From CAYGZQ01 sp964354375 [NCBI: uncultured Planctomycetota bacterium] (GTDB lineage Bacteria; JAJVIF01; JAPKYR01): a stretch of DNA of 24,455 nt. How positions within the stretch are numbered: position 1 is the first letter of the stretch; the number at the start of each line of letters is the position of its first letter. Shown here piece after piece: positions 7,040 to 16,095 of the stretch. The stretch covers positions 1 through 24,455 of the forward strand of contig CAYGZQ010000061.1 of NCBI GenBank assembly GCA_964354375.1, in the 5' to 3' direction. The notes beneath the pieces are model-generated. The model searched no databases, was not told the origin of the DNA, and worked only from the letters and a program-made list of their open reading frames with translations. Position numbers and translations under genes: made by a program.

Positions 7040-8410
7040 ATGTCCAAGAGCCTAGATGTTAAGGTTCCAGTCAAGTTGATGGGAAAGCACGTTCACGAAA
7101 TCCGAGATCCGATCCATGTGTTCATCCGCTTCGACGATGATGAACGTCGGGTCATTGATTCACGCCCTTTCCAACGGTTGAGACACATACATCAACTTGC
7201 AATGACATATCTCGTGTACCCAGGCGCCAGTCATAAGCGATTTGAGCATTCTCTGGGCGTTATGGAGTTGGCTGGCAAGGTTTATGACGTCGTAATGAAC
7301 CGTGGGCTGCCCAAGAACCTCGAGGAATACGTCAAGGGAAAAGGGCAGGACTTCACTTACTGGCGCAGCGTTCTTCGGATGGCCGCTTTATGTCATGACT
7401 TGGGACATCTACCCTTTTCGCACGCCGCAGAAACGCATCTCCTCCCATATGGCTGGAGCCATGAGCGCATGACGAGAGAGATCATCCTGAGCGATGAAAT
7501 GAGACAACTTTGGGAAGACATGCAGCCTGCGCTGGAAGCCGAAGCCATCGTCAAACTGGCAATAGGTCCGAGGAAGGCAAGGGATTTAACGTTCAACGAC
7601 TGGGAATCACTCTTGACTGAGATAATAACCGGGGACGCGTTCGGCGTAGATCGCATGGACTACCTGCTGAGAGACTCCTACCATACAGGGGTGGGATACG
7701 GCAGCTTCGACCACCATCGTCTTATCGATACACTATGCATACTCAAGAGCGCTCCGACAGATGATGGGGAGCAGTCAGACCAGCCGGTACTCGGCGTTGA
7801 AGAGGGAGGGCTGCACGCTGCAGAAGCCCTGCCGCTGGCAAGGTATTTCATGTTCTCCCAGGTCTATTGCCATCCTGTAAGGCGGATATATGATATGCAT
7901 CTTAAGGACTTCCTTGCGGAATGGCAAGCCGGAGCCAAGTTTCCCACTGACGTTGAAAAGTATCTCCGAATCACGGACAATGAAGTTATGAGCGCAATGC
8001 TTAGCTCAGCCACCGATCCCGCTAGGCCAGGCCACAAACATGCTAGCAGGATCATGCGGCGCAAACACTTCAAGATTCTGTATACGACCACTCCCGATGA
8101 CACTCACAAGAATCCGAATGCGGCAGAAGTGATCTTCGACGCAGCTGGGAGTGAGTTCGGCGATGAGAACGTGCGGTTCGATCAGTTTCCCTCGAAAGAC
8201 AAGGATCCTGCACCTGATTTCCCTGTTCTTGCACAAGATGGGCGCACCTACTCTGCGGGCTGGCAATCCCAACTAATCAGTCGCATTCCCATGGTGGTGA
8301 CGGACTACGTTTTCATAGAACCGGAGCTTCGAGAAATGGCGCGCAAGTGGCTTAACGCCAACCGCGACAGAATACTAGCAGACTCGACGGTCACGGAGGA
8401 GACGGCATGA
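7040..8410 (+). CDS. HD-domain phosphohydrolase (COG1078, dNTPase-like)
   Basis: The product is 456 residues. The N-terminal 230 residues are a classic COG1078/YwfO-type HD domain: HEIRDPIH at the start, PFQRLRHIHQL, a metal-binding H70 (FEHSLGV), H119-D120 (CHDLGHLPFSH) and D204 in GVDRMDYLLRDSYHTGVGYG. The metal ligands H-HD-D are all present, so it is probably an active, cytoplasmic hydrolase of (deoxy)nucleotides. The exact substrate cannot be read from sequence. The C-terminal ~200 residues are less recognisable. Its stop overlaps the next start (ATGA at 8407-8410), implying coupled translation. By eye its GC is lower than in neighbouring genes, and it lies between the two ends of a broken restriction gene, which suggests acquisition. 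Confidence 0.88.
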   Translation: MSKSLDVKVPVKLMGKHVHEIRDPIHVFIRFDDDERRVIDSRPFQRLRHIHQLAMTYLVYPGASHKRFEHSLGVMELAGKVYDVVMNRGLPKNLEEYVKGKGQDFTYWRSVLRMAALCHDLGHLPFSHAAETHLLPYGWSHERMTREIILSDEMRQLWEDMQPALEAEAIVKLAIGPRKARDLTFNDWESLLTEIITGDAFGVDRMDYLLRDSYHTGVGYGSFDHHRLIDTLCILKSAPTDDGEQSDQPVLGVEEGGLHAAEALPLARYFMFSQVYCHPVRRIYDMHLKDFLAEWQAGAKFPTDVEKYLRITDNEVMSAMLSSATDPARPGHKHASRIMRRKHFKILYTTTPDDTHKNPNAAEVIFDAAGSEFGDENVRFDQFPSKDKDPAPDFPVLAQDGRTYSAGWQSQLISRIPMVVTDYVFIEPELREMARKWLNANRDRILADSTVTEETA

Positions 8411-8958
8411 AATCAATTGAGAACGATGTATTGCTATTAGAACTGGTTGAGCAGCTCAGGGAGAAAGGGAGTTGGTGCGGAGAGACTCATTTGCAGAAGG
8501 CAGTCTATTTTCTGCAGGAGCTGTTGTCTGTGCCGATGGGCCTCGAGTTTGTGCTCTACAAGCATGGCCCCTTTTCCTTCGGACTTCAGGACAAACTGAT
8601 TCTCCTGCGAGCACATGGCCTCCTTGAGCTCGAACCGCAGGCTAACGGTTACGGACCGAAGCTGAGTCTCTCCCAATCTGGGCAAGCTCTCAAGAGAGGG
8701 TTTCCCAGGACTATTAGAGAGCAACTCAATGCATTCAAATGGTTGACTGATCGTCTAGGCAAGAAAGGAGTCGTGGACCTCGAGCGCTTGGGCACCGCCC
8801 TTTTCGTGAGCAGGAACAAGGAGATGCAAGGCAAAGGCGATGAGGAGATTGTCGCACGCATAGTTGAACTCAAGCCGCATGTTTCTGAAGAGCAGGCAAG
8901 AGCAGCCTTGCGCGAAGTGCGCGAGATGGAGAGCGAAGCCGAAGCAATAATCAAGTAG
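8407..8958 (+). CDS. YwgA-like (Panacea/SocA-related) small protein coupled to the HD hydrolase
   Basis: The product is 183 residues and its ATG overlaps the HD gene's stop codon. Residues about 22-85 contain GETHLQKAVYFLQ, EFVLYKHGPFS and a following helix ending GLLEL. This is the pattern of YwgA-family proteins and, more distantly, of the Panacea (DUF4065/SocA) antitoxin domain. A winged-helix-like stretch ends in an LSQSGQALKR segment. The C-terminal ~70 residues are charged and helical. In Bacillus subtilis, ywgA lies beside ywfO, which encodes a COG1078 HD protein (from memory), so the pairing seems conserved across distant phyla. A regulator, adaptor or antitoxin of the HD enzyme is a reasonable inference. 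No catalytic residues are seen. Confidence 0.65.
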   Translation: MKSIENDVLLLELVEQLREKGSWCGETHLQKAVYFLQELLSVPMGLEFVLYKHGPFSFGLQDKLILLRAHGLLELEPQANGYGPKLSLSQSGQALKRGFPRTIREQLNAFKWLTDRLGKKGVVDLERLGTALFVSRNKEMQGKGDEEIVARIVELKPHVSEEQARAALREVREMESEAEAIIK

Positions 8959-8984
8959 GGGAGTGCGGCAAATGCGCTCTACCA

Positions 8985-9686
8985 GCGTTTCATCTGCGCG
9001 CGAAGTACGCCGACAACCTTCGTCGCGACCTTCCCCGCATACCGTTCGCGCCGGATTTCCGCGCATTCGCCGACGCGGGGAAAGAGCTCGCGAAATGGCA
9101 TCTCGAGTACGAGAGCGTGGACCCGTGGCCGCTGAGATTTGTAGTCTCCGGCGAAGATAGCCCCCCCTCAATCCCCCCCCAAGGGGGGGGAGGTGAGAGA
9201 GGAATCCCCCCCCAAGGGGGGGGAGGTGAGAGAGGAATCCCCCCCCAAGGGGGGGGAGGTAAGAGGGCAATCCCCCCCCAAGGGGGGGGAGGTAAGAAAG
9301 TAGTCCCCCCCTTAAGAAAGGGTGGGACGGTGAAGAAAGCCGTGCCCTCCTTGGGGGGGACGGTAAAGAAAGCCGTTCCGCTTTCCTATCGTGTCGAGGA
9401 CAAGATTCGGCTCTCCAAAGAGAAGACTTCCCTCGTAGTGAACCCATCCCTTACGCTCGCGGACATCCCGCCGGAAGCGTTCGAGTACCGCCTCGGCAAC
9501 CGCAGCGCGCTCGACTGGGTGATCGACCAGTATCAGGTGAAGGTCGGGAAGCGCAGCGGCATCAAGAGCGATCCCAATCGCGACGACGACCCCGAGTACA
9601 TCGTGCGGCTCGTGGGTCAGGTGATCAAGGTCAGTCTGGAGACGGTGAGAATCGTGAAAGGCTTGCCTGCGGATTTCGGGGGCTGA
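8985..9686 (+). pseudogene. 3' remnant of a type ISP restriction-modification enzyme, with repeat insertion
   Basis: One open frame, without a plausible start of its own, encodes about 233 residues of a recognisable C-terminus. It begins with FHLRAKYADNLRRDLPRIPF, and ends with a SYRVEDKIRLSKEKTSL stretch, the EYRLGNRSALDWVIDQYQV motif, KRSGIKSDPN, DDPEYIVRLVGQV and ETVRIVKGLP. These are hallmarks of the C-terminal target-recognition end of type ISP enzymes. The helicase/nuclease and methyltransferase parts are absent. Between WPLRF and the SYRVEDK stretch lies an in-frame insertion of G/C-tract repeats (9160-9375). An ATG at 9117 could start a 189-residue peptide, but it would have no function of its own that I can defend. 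The frame converges on the TamB-like gene, 22 bp away. Confidence 0.75.
9160..9375. repeat. 33-bp tandem G/C-tract repeats, in frame
   Basis: Four units of 33 bp start at 9171, 9204, 9237 and 9270. Each is built on the palindrome CCCCCCCCAAGGGGGGGG plus AGGTRAGA-type spacers. Degenerate half-units run to about 9375. Because 33 is a multiple of three, the surrounding frame stays open and reads IPPQGGGGERG-type peptide repeats. The pieces resemble the cluster at 6672-6770. Confidence 0.85.
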
Positions 9687-9708
9687 GCCTCGTTAGGCGC
9701 GCTGTTCT

Positions 9709-12700
9709 CTAGTCCAGCGGGATTATATACTCGACCTGCGGGGTGATTTCCTCGTCGCTGTTGAGCTCGACTCCGACCCAGCTTCGACGTCGCCAGCGAT
9801 AGCGCGCTCCGAACAGGTAATCATCCTCGGCATCGGGACCGAACTTCTGCGTGTAGTACATGACCATGTTGTCGAAGACTTCCTTCTCGAGGAAAATCCG
9901 GATGTTCCTGTTCCGGTCGAGGCTGAGCTCGAAATCGGTGAAGCCGGCCTCGCGACGGATGTAGCGGGAGATATAGGATGCGGCGAAGGGCAGCACCATG
10001 CTGCTGAAGTCGACATCCCCGATTCCGCCGCCCAGGGGGTTGTCGCCAAAAAGCGTGTTTCCGACGGTCCTGAAAACCACATCCTCGTACGCAAGCGCTG
10101 CGATGAGCTGGTCCTGGCTCAAGGGCGGGTTGCTGGTCAGCAGCAGGCTGTCCGTACGGTTGCTCAGACGGCCATCGATGACTGCGGTCACCACAAGGTC
10201 CTGCCCCAGCATTCCGGGGCTGCCCACTTCGCGCAGATGAGCCTGACCCGTGGCCTTGACATACGGATCGGTGGGCGGATACAGGGACGACAGTTTCATC
10301 TCGAGCGGCTGGGTGAGCACGAAATGGTTTCCGAAGAGATCGAGCCACCCATCGGGAGCCAGTAGGTTCCCCGTAACAACCGGGTAGGTGAGGTTGCCGC
10401 CGACATCGATTTGAGCCTCCTCGAAAACAAGATTGAACATGTTGCCGTCCTGGACTCTCAGGCCCGCCAGAAGGTTGGTGTGAAGGTCGAAAGACAGCGG
10501 ACTCGGCGGCGGGGCAGCGTTCGGGTCGGGAACCGGAAACCGCAGTTTCGCGATGTCCACCTGCCCTCCGACCACGGAGATGTTCCCCGTGACGACGGCC
10601 TCGATTCCTTCGCGACGTCCCTTTGCAGTTATCCTGGGCGGGTTATCCGGGGTCCCCGGCCTCAGTTGGAGCTCGAAGCCGGGACCCTTCAGGGGGATCG
10701 GTCCCTCTCCGCCGCCCTCAACGGCGACGCTGGCGATCTGGACGCCGTCGAGAAGATGGTTCCCGCCGGAATCGACGGATATTTCGTACTTGAAAAGGGC
10801 GTTCAGGTCGGCCTTTCCGTCCAGTCCCACCTGCCAGCCGTCGCCCGTTACAAGCACGCGGTCCGGCGAAGCGGTGACGACCGAGTCACGGACATCCATC
10901 GTGCCTGCGATGCTCCGGATGACGGCCGTGTCATAAATCCGGATATTTGAGAATCCCAGATTAATCTCCCCCGAAAGGTTCGGGGTCGCTATGCTCCCGG
11001 TGAACGCGAGATGGAAAGCTCCCAGACCGCCGTCCCACGCCACCTGCGGTCCGAAGAATCCCGGGGGCGTTGCCAGCGAATAGCCGTTTTCGCAGTCCAC
11101 GCTGAGGTCGAACAGGTCTGCGCCGGCATCGTTGAATTTCAGCGGTGCCAACCCGAAAACCACGATCGCCTCGCCGTCCCGGTTGAGCTCAAGGCTCTTC
11201 ACATTCACCTGCGCGTCGCCGGGACGCGATTCCGCCTTGAGCGTCAAGTTTCCTATAGGAAGGCTCGCTTCGCCGCGCCGGAAAGCCAGAGATTCGATTT
11301 TCGCGTCGTACAGGATTCTCGGGCCGAGCGCGTCCTGTGCGAGCTGGACGGTCGCCGATGCGACTCCGGCGAGCGGGAACGGCTTGCCCATCGCGCCGGA
11401 GATAACCTGCAGATCCAACCCGTCCACTCTCAAAACCAGAGTGGCATCGGTAAGCGACGGCGACTCGACATCGACGGCGCCGGCCCCCAGCACGCGGAAT
11501 CCATCGTTTCCGTTCACCTCAAGACCCGTCACGTTCAGCATCGGGGAATCGTAGCTGAAACTCCCCTCCCCGCTTTTGAGAGGGATGCCTAATGCCTCCG
11601 ATTCTCCAAGGCTGAACCGGAAGTCATCTATCGAAGGATCGGAAAGCGTGCCCTCGATGAGTCCCGAGCCGCTCAGCTTGCCCGATGTCTGCGAAAGACC
11701 CGGAAATCCCAGGAGACCTATCAGTGTCCGGATACCCGAATCGCGTATGGCGGCGGAGAGCATGAGTGTGCTCTCTGTGATCGTAGGGGCGCGCTCGATC
11801 TGTCCCGTGACCTCAAACACTCCCGCATCGAGTGCATCCGCAGTCACGCCGATGTCCCATTTCGTTCCCTCCAGCCCGTCAAGGTGAAGCGCGGCCGACG
11901 CAAACGCGACACCCGAGACCTCCAGGTTCCCGGTTGTGGCATCTATGGTTCCGTGAAGGTCGCCGCAAGGACCGGTGAGATTCGCCTGTATGTCGACCGT
12001 GCCCGATATGGTCGGCAGGAGAGGCGTTGCAGGGGTTGTGTCATGTGCAAGCCTGCCCGCGAGCAGGTTGGTGATTTCCCGCACAAGTCTTTCGGAATAC
12101 GGCGTCAATGCCCGTCCCCGATAGACCGGCGAAGCCGCGGGGGCCGACTTCAAGACTCCCGAGACGAGCAGGGAGGATTTTCCCCGGTTGCGCACAGGGA
12201 TATCGATGACAACGTCGATCCCCTTGTCATTTGTGGACAGGATGTTCGGACCCAGTCGTGCGGAGTCCTCCGTGACCGTCATGTCGACTCTCAGCGCGCG
12301 CTCATCGGCCTGCCAGGAGATGTCGCCGGAGATGTCGATCGAGGTCGACACCGCCTGGGAGTAACCCCCCGCCAGCATCGGACCCACGTTGAGGCCCCTG
12401 ACACTGAAGAGCCCGGAGCGCAGACCAGCAGCGTCCGGGGAGATCGGCACGGTGAGCTCCCCCGCGATGTCTGCGTCGGCAATGATCCCGGAGATATCCC
12501 ACACGCGGAGCGCTTTCCCGTCGAAGGAAACCCTGGCGGCGAGGCTGGGCGCCGAGATCGGGCCGAAATCCGCGTTCGTCAGCGCAGCGTCGCCGGTGAA
12601 ATTGAATCCGTTCCTGGGGGAATATGTGAGATCGCACGCGGCCGCGAAAGCACCTTGTATGGGAGCACCGCTGACCTTGCCCAGAAGAGCGGGATCGTCC

Positions 12701-14412
12701 ACGGTCAAAGCTATCTTCCCTTCGAAACCGCGACCGATTCTGTAGGCTCCGTCGGCAAGCAGCGTCGCACCGTCGGCGATCGCCGTGGCACCGTTGATAT
12801 GTAGAGTATTTTCTAAGAATTCAACCGGGACGGTCGCGCTCGCCCCCGGCAGCCCGGCGAAAATCGGCAGTCGAATCCCGTCGCCTCGGATAAGCCCCGC
12901 GATCGACATGGGGCGCCCGCCGGATGCCGCGATCCTCAGGTCTCCGGATGCCGCTCCCGACGGAATCAGTGAGGATGGAAATTCCCGGGAAAAATAGGAG
13001 GCGAGCTTTTCCGATGAGAGCCCGTTTCCGGTGACTCGGAATTCGTATCCAGCGTCCTCTTCGGAGAGATTGACCACACCGTCAGCCTTGACAGTTCCGT
13101 CGCATGTGTCAAGGTCCAGTTGCCGGACGACAAAGCTGTCGTGGGTGTACCAGCCGAAGAAGTCCGTCAGGGCGGACGGCACGGAGAATACCGATACGGC
13201 GGGAGAATGCACGCTCACCGCAGCCTCGAGACCGTCCTCGAACGTGGACACTTCGCCTCGCCCGCTGAACGATCCCTCGAGCGACAGAAAATCGAGTGCC
13301 GGAAGCTCCTTGCGGACATAGGAAGCCGGAAGGTTCTCAGCCTCGATCGCCAGGTCGGTGGTAAGGCTCTCGTGACTGAAATCGGCGACTCGGCCGCGGA
13401 CGGTGACCGTCCCGCCTTCGACGGTCCCGGTCAGCCCGGATGTGAAAATGGATTCATGTGAAAACTGAAGATCGCCCGCGACCTTCGACGCGCTGATGTT
13501 GAGAAAATCGGTCACCGCCCTCCCATCGCTCACCCTGGCGCTCCCGAGGACGCTGTAGCCGAGCTCTCCCGCAGGCGGGCCCACCAGAATAGAGACACTG
13601 GTGTCGGCAACCCCGCCGAGCTCCTGAAAATGTTTCGCCAGGAGGGGCCTGACAAGCCCAAGGTCGAGCGACGCGGCGTGGATGTTGAGGTGAATGAGCG
13701 TGAGTTTCGGATCGTACGTTCCCTGCACCTCAATCGGAGAGGGCTCCATCTCCGCACCGCTGAACGTGCCGTCCAGCTTGAATCCCGCGCCCCCGTCGGA
13801 ACTGAGCCTGTATACTCCCTGCAGACCCGCGATCCTGGACGGCGGCAGCGGATACCCATCGGCGACATCGCCGCCCAGCCACTCGATATTCCCGTCCCGG
13901 ATGACTATCCCCAGCCTTCCCGGGAACTCGAATGCCTCGCCGGTGGCGGGTTCGAGGAGCTTGCCGGTGTTCCATCTTCCGTCCCTGCGTCCGAGCGTGA
14001 TGGACGGATTGTCCAGCTCCACGGAAGTGACTCCCTGGACGGGGTCCCGTCCACGGATCGCCAGTGCGAAAAGGCTCGACCTCACGCGTATCGAGTCGAT
14101 GGAGAGCAGTTGCGTGTCGGTAGGGATGTCCTTCAGGGAAACGCCGGCGATGGTGAAATCGTTCAGACCCGTGACGCTGTACCCGTCCCAGGTGAGTTCG
14201 AGATCGTAGTAGGTCTCGAACTGGCCCGCGAGCGAGTTCAGGATGGTGGGTGCGTACGCTCTTATGATGGCGCGATGGAGGAGTACAGCCGCGATGAGGA
14301 GCAACAGGAGAACGACAAGAAGAGCGCCGAGAACACGTCTCAGACGGAATCGACCGCGACGTTTGTTGTTCTGCTTTGCATCCTCCCCCTTCGTATGATT
14401 GCTGACGGGCAT
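9709..14412 (-). CDS. TamB-like / AsmA-superfamily envelope protein
   Basis: The product is about 1567 residues from the ATG at 14412, with GGAAGG ten bases upstream. A TTG at 14442 is in frame but has no ribosome site. A basic N-terminus precedes a single helix at about 27-46, then a very long beta-rich, repetitive body. The final ~350 residues fit the TamB/DUF490 C-terminal domain: an LDLFGNHFVLTQP segment, LLLTSNPPLSQDQLIAALAYEDVVF, and a terminal barrel-like stretch ending in LGVEYIIPLD-style strands. TamB family proteins span the periplasm from the inner membrane to the outer membrane. They are implicated in phospholipid transport and in assembly with a BamA-family partner. No TamA/BamA gene is in this window. 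It is the second gene of an operon with the MCE gene (31-bp gap), supporting a lipid transport role. Confidence 0.88.
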   Translation of the reverse strand: MPVSNHTKGEDAKQNNKRRGRFRLRRVLGALLVVLLLLLIAAVLLHRAIIRAYAPTILNSLAGQFETYYDLELTWDGYSVTGLNDFTIAGVSLKDIPTDTQLLSIDSIRVRSSLFALAIRGRDPVQGVTSVELDNPSITLGRRDGRWNTGKLLEPATGEAFEFPGRLGIVIRDGNIEWLGGDVADGYPLPPSRIAGLQGVYRLSSDGGAGFKLDGTFSGAEMEPSPIEVQGTYDPKLTLIHLNIHAASLDLGLVRPLLAKHFQELGGVADTSVSILVGPPAGELGYSVLGSARVSDGRAVTDFLNISASKVAGDLQFSHESIFTSGLTGTVEGGTVTVRGRVADFSHESLTTDLAIEAENLPASYVRKELPALDFLSLEGSFSGRGEVSTFEDGLEAAVSVHSPAVSVFSVPSALTDFFGWYTHDSFVVRQLDLDTCDGTVKADGVVNLSEEDAGYEFRVTGNGLSSEKLASYFSREFPSSLIPSGAASGDLRIAASGGRPMSIAGLIRGDGIRLPIFAGLPGASATVPVEFLENTLHINGATAIADGATLLADGAYRIGRGFEGKIALTVDDPALLGKVSGAPIQGAFAAACDLTYSPRNGFNFTGDAALTNADFGPISAPSLAARVSFDGKALRVWDISGIIADADIAGELTVPISPDAAGLRSGLFSVRGLNVGPMLAGGYSQAVSTSIDISGDISWQADERALRVDMTVTEDSARLGPNILSTNDKGIDVVIDIPVRNRGKSSLLVSGVLKSAPAASPVYRGRALTPYSERLVREITNLLAGRLAHDTTPATPLLPTISGTVDIQANLTGPCGDLHGTIDATTGNLEVSGVAFASAALHLDGLEGTKWDIGVTADALDAGVFEVTGQIERAPTITESTLMLSAAIRDSGIRTLIGLLGFPGLSQTSGKLSGSGLIEGTLSDPSIDDFRFSLGESEALGIPLKSGEGSFSYDSPMLNVTGLEVNGNDGFRVLGAGAVDVESPSLTDATLVLRVDGLDLQVISGAMGKPFPLAGVASATVQLAQDALGPRILYDAKIESLAFRRGEASLPIGNLTLKAESRPGDAQVNVKSLELNRDGEAIVVFGLAPLKFNDAGADLFDLSVDCENGYSLATPPGFFGPQVAWDGGLGAFHLAFTGSIATPNLSGEINLGFSNIRIYDTAVIRSIAGTMDVRDSVVTASPDRVLVTGDGWQVGLDGKADLNALFKYEISVDSGGNHLLDGVQIASVAVEGGGEGPIPLKGPGFELQLRPGTPDNPPRITAKGRREGIEAVVTGNISVVGGQVDIAKLRFPVPDPNAAPPPSPLSFDLHTNLLAGLRVQDGNMFNLVFEEAQIDVGGNLTYPVVTGNLLAPDGWLDLFGNHFVLTQPLEMKLSSLYPPTDPYVKATGQAHLREVGSPGMLGQDLVVTAVIDGRLSNRTDSLLLTSNPPLSQDQLIAALAYEDVVFRTVGNTLFGDNPLGGGIGDVDFSSMVLPFAASYISRYIRREAGFTDFELSLDRNRNIRIFLEKEVFDNMVMYYTQKFGPDAEDDYLFGARYRWRRRSWVGVELNSDEEITPQVEYIIPLD

Positions 14413-14443
14413 CGCAAAATTGCCTTCCGTGACACCCTCCAAA

Positions 14444-16072
14444 TCAGAATCGGAAGGCCATACCCAGGTTCAACTCATCAGTGTCCAGGAGGTCTTCCAC
14501 GCCCACCACCAGGTCCAGCTCCGGTATGACCGCGTACCCGGCATAGATATCCCATTGAAGCGCGTTGGGGTCGTAGGCATCGTTTGTCACCCTGAACGCC
14601 TCTGAGCGCCAGTCCAGGCCGATTCCGAGCTTGCCGCGATGCACGCCCGCGCGCGCGGAGGTCTGATCGTTGATCCGCCAGCCCATCTGGGCGTTCGCAC
14701 TATCGTTCTCCCCGATATCGTCCACTCCCGCAATCACGAATACGTCGCTCGACTCAAGCCCCAGACGGAAGTTGAGGTCGCCCGACCACCGATCGGGCTC
14801 CGGTGCGTTCCGCAGCGTGAACTCGCCGCCGGTCTGTATGCCTCCGAAAATACTCATGCCGCTCGACATCTCCTGCAGCGTCGTTTCGGCACTCTGGAGC
14901 GTTCCGCGGGCCTCTTCGATCGTCGTCCGCGCCTCGCTGATCGTTCCCTTGATGTCCCCCTTGAGCTGCTCGTCCGACGTGTAGCCCTGAATGTCGTCGA
15001 GGATCGTCACCAGCTTGTCCGAGGCCTCGTTCAGATTGGCCACGATGCTCTGGATGTTCTCCCTCATCTCGGGCGTGTTGTATTCCGACATCCCCTGCAT
15101 CAGCGTGCTCGCTTCGGTGGTCATGGTGCTTACGTTTTCCGCGGCGCCGATTATGTTCGGCTGCGTCTCGGCGAGTATGTAGTTGAGTCTGTCGGTCAGG
15201 CTCTTGATGTTGCCCGCGATTGCCGTAGCTTCCCCGGCCAGGCTGTCGAGCAGGTTCTTGACATCCTCGGGATCGAGCAGCTTATCGACTTTGTCAAGCA
15301 GATGGGTTAGCTCCGCCATGATTCCCATGGTCTGGTCGTGAATCTCGTTCAGGGCCGTGTCGGCGTCCGCAACCAGCTGCTCAGGACCCGCCTCGCGCTT
15401 CCCGGACAGCTTCGTGTCCGGGGGAATAACATTGAAGACCTCGAACCCCATGGGGGCTCCCACGGCGGGACGCTTCGGCACAAACGCCATCGATTTATCC
15501 AGTCCGACGTCCTGGAACAGCTTGACGACGACGCGGTCGGTCCGGGTATCGTATTCGACCCCCCCGCCTGGTGTCTTCTCAATAGGGTACGGTGCGACGG
15601 AAACCACCGTGCCTATGGTCACACCGGCCTTGATGACGAGCCCGTCCTTCTCCAGCTGCCCGGTCGCTACCCGCACCGTGAACTCGCCGTTCGCAACGTC
15701 ACTCGTCATGTATCCCGCACGGGATTCGTCGATCGACACGAGGTAGCTTCCGAAGATGCTCTCGCGCGCGATGATGACCTTGGCGTGCTCATGGATCGGC
15801 TGCTTGGTGTGAATCAAGAGCTCGATCAGCACACCCCCGTATTCGTCGTTCGTTATCTCGCCCACCTCGCCGATCGAGTTCCCGTTCAGCTGCACGTCCG
15901 CGCCCTTGTTCAGGCCCTTTACGCTGTCAAAGCTGACATAGAGCTTGTACTGGCTGGCTTTCTTGCCCCCGAAACCGGGAATCTCCAGGCCCAGGCCCCT
16001 GAATATCGCTATCAGGACGAGGATAATAATGACCGCCGCGAATCCCACTTTGGCTGCCGAGGTGACTCTCAT
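14444..16072 (-). CDS. MCE/MlaD-family lipid transport protein with beta-strand C-terminus
   Basis: The product is 542 residues. A membrane helix spans residues 9-24, then an MCE domain at about 41-118, with YKLYVSFDSVKGLNKGADV, LNGNSIGEVGEI and a SIFGSYLVSID strand. A beta-rich extension runs to about 225. A long helical, coiled-coil-like region covers about 232-405. The last ~135 residues alternate polar and hydrophobic positions like amphipathic strands and end in Phe (GMAFRF), as outer-membrane barrels do. MCE proteins bind lipids and form tunnels or bridges between the membranes. No MlaE/MlaF ABC genes are nearby. The gene has a perfect TATAAT -10 and an AGAGG ribosome site, and leads the operon with the TamB-like gene. 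Confidence 0.85.
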   Translation of the reverse strand: MRVTSAAKVGFAAVIIILVLIAIFRGLGLEIPGFGGKKASQYKLYVSFDSVKGLNKGADVQLNGNSIGEVGEITNDEYGGVLIELLIHTKQPIHEHAKVIIARESIFGSYLVSIDESRAGYMTSDVANGEFTVRVATGQLEKDGLVIKAGVTIGTVVSVAPYPIEKTPGGGVEYDTRTDRVVVKLFQDVGLDKSMAFVPKRPAVGAPMGFEVFNVIPPDTKLSGKREAGPEQLVADADTALNEIHDQTMGIMAELTHLLDKVDKLLDPEDVKNLLDSLAGEATAIAGNIKSLTDRLNYILAETQPNIIGAAENVSTMTTEASTLMQGMSEYNTPEMRENIQSIVANLNEASDKLVTILDDIQGYTSDEQLKGDIKGTISEARTTIEEARGTLQSAETTLQEMSSGMSIFGGIQTGGEFTLRNAPEPDRWSGDLNFRLGLESSDVFVIAGVDDIGENDSANAQMGWRINDQTSARAGVHRGKLGIGLDWRSEAFRVTNDAYDPNALQWDIYAGYAVIPELDLVVGVEDLLDTDELNLGMAFRF

Positions 16073-16095
16073 CTGTAGCCTCTGCTCTCGCGGCT

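Noticed and set aside
8963-9160. 65-codon frame starting just after the YwgA-like gene
   Set aside because: It is an Arg-rich frame; the other frame over the same bases encodes the recognisable restriction-enzyme C-terminus.
9160-9375. Possible CRISPR array from regular 33-bp spacing
   Set aside because: The units are contiguous with no unique spacers between them, and no cas genes are nearby.
14412-14442. TTG start for the TamB-like gene at 14442
   Set aside because: There is no ribosome site before it; the ATG at 14412 has GGAAGG at suitable distance.
13630-14529. 299-codon plus-strand frame opposite the TamB-like N-terminus
   Set aside because: It has no recognisable domain and lies antisense to a gene with strong family features and an operon context.
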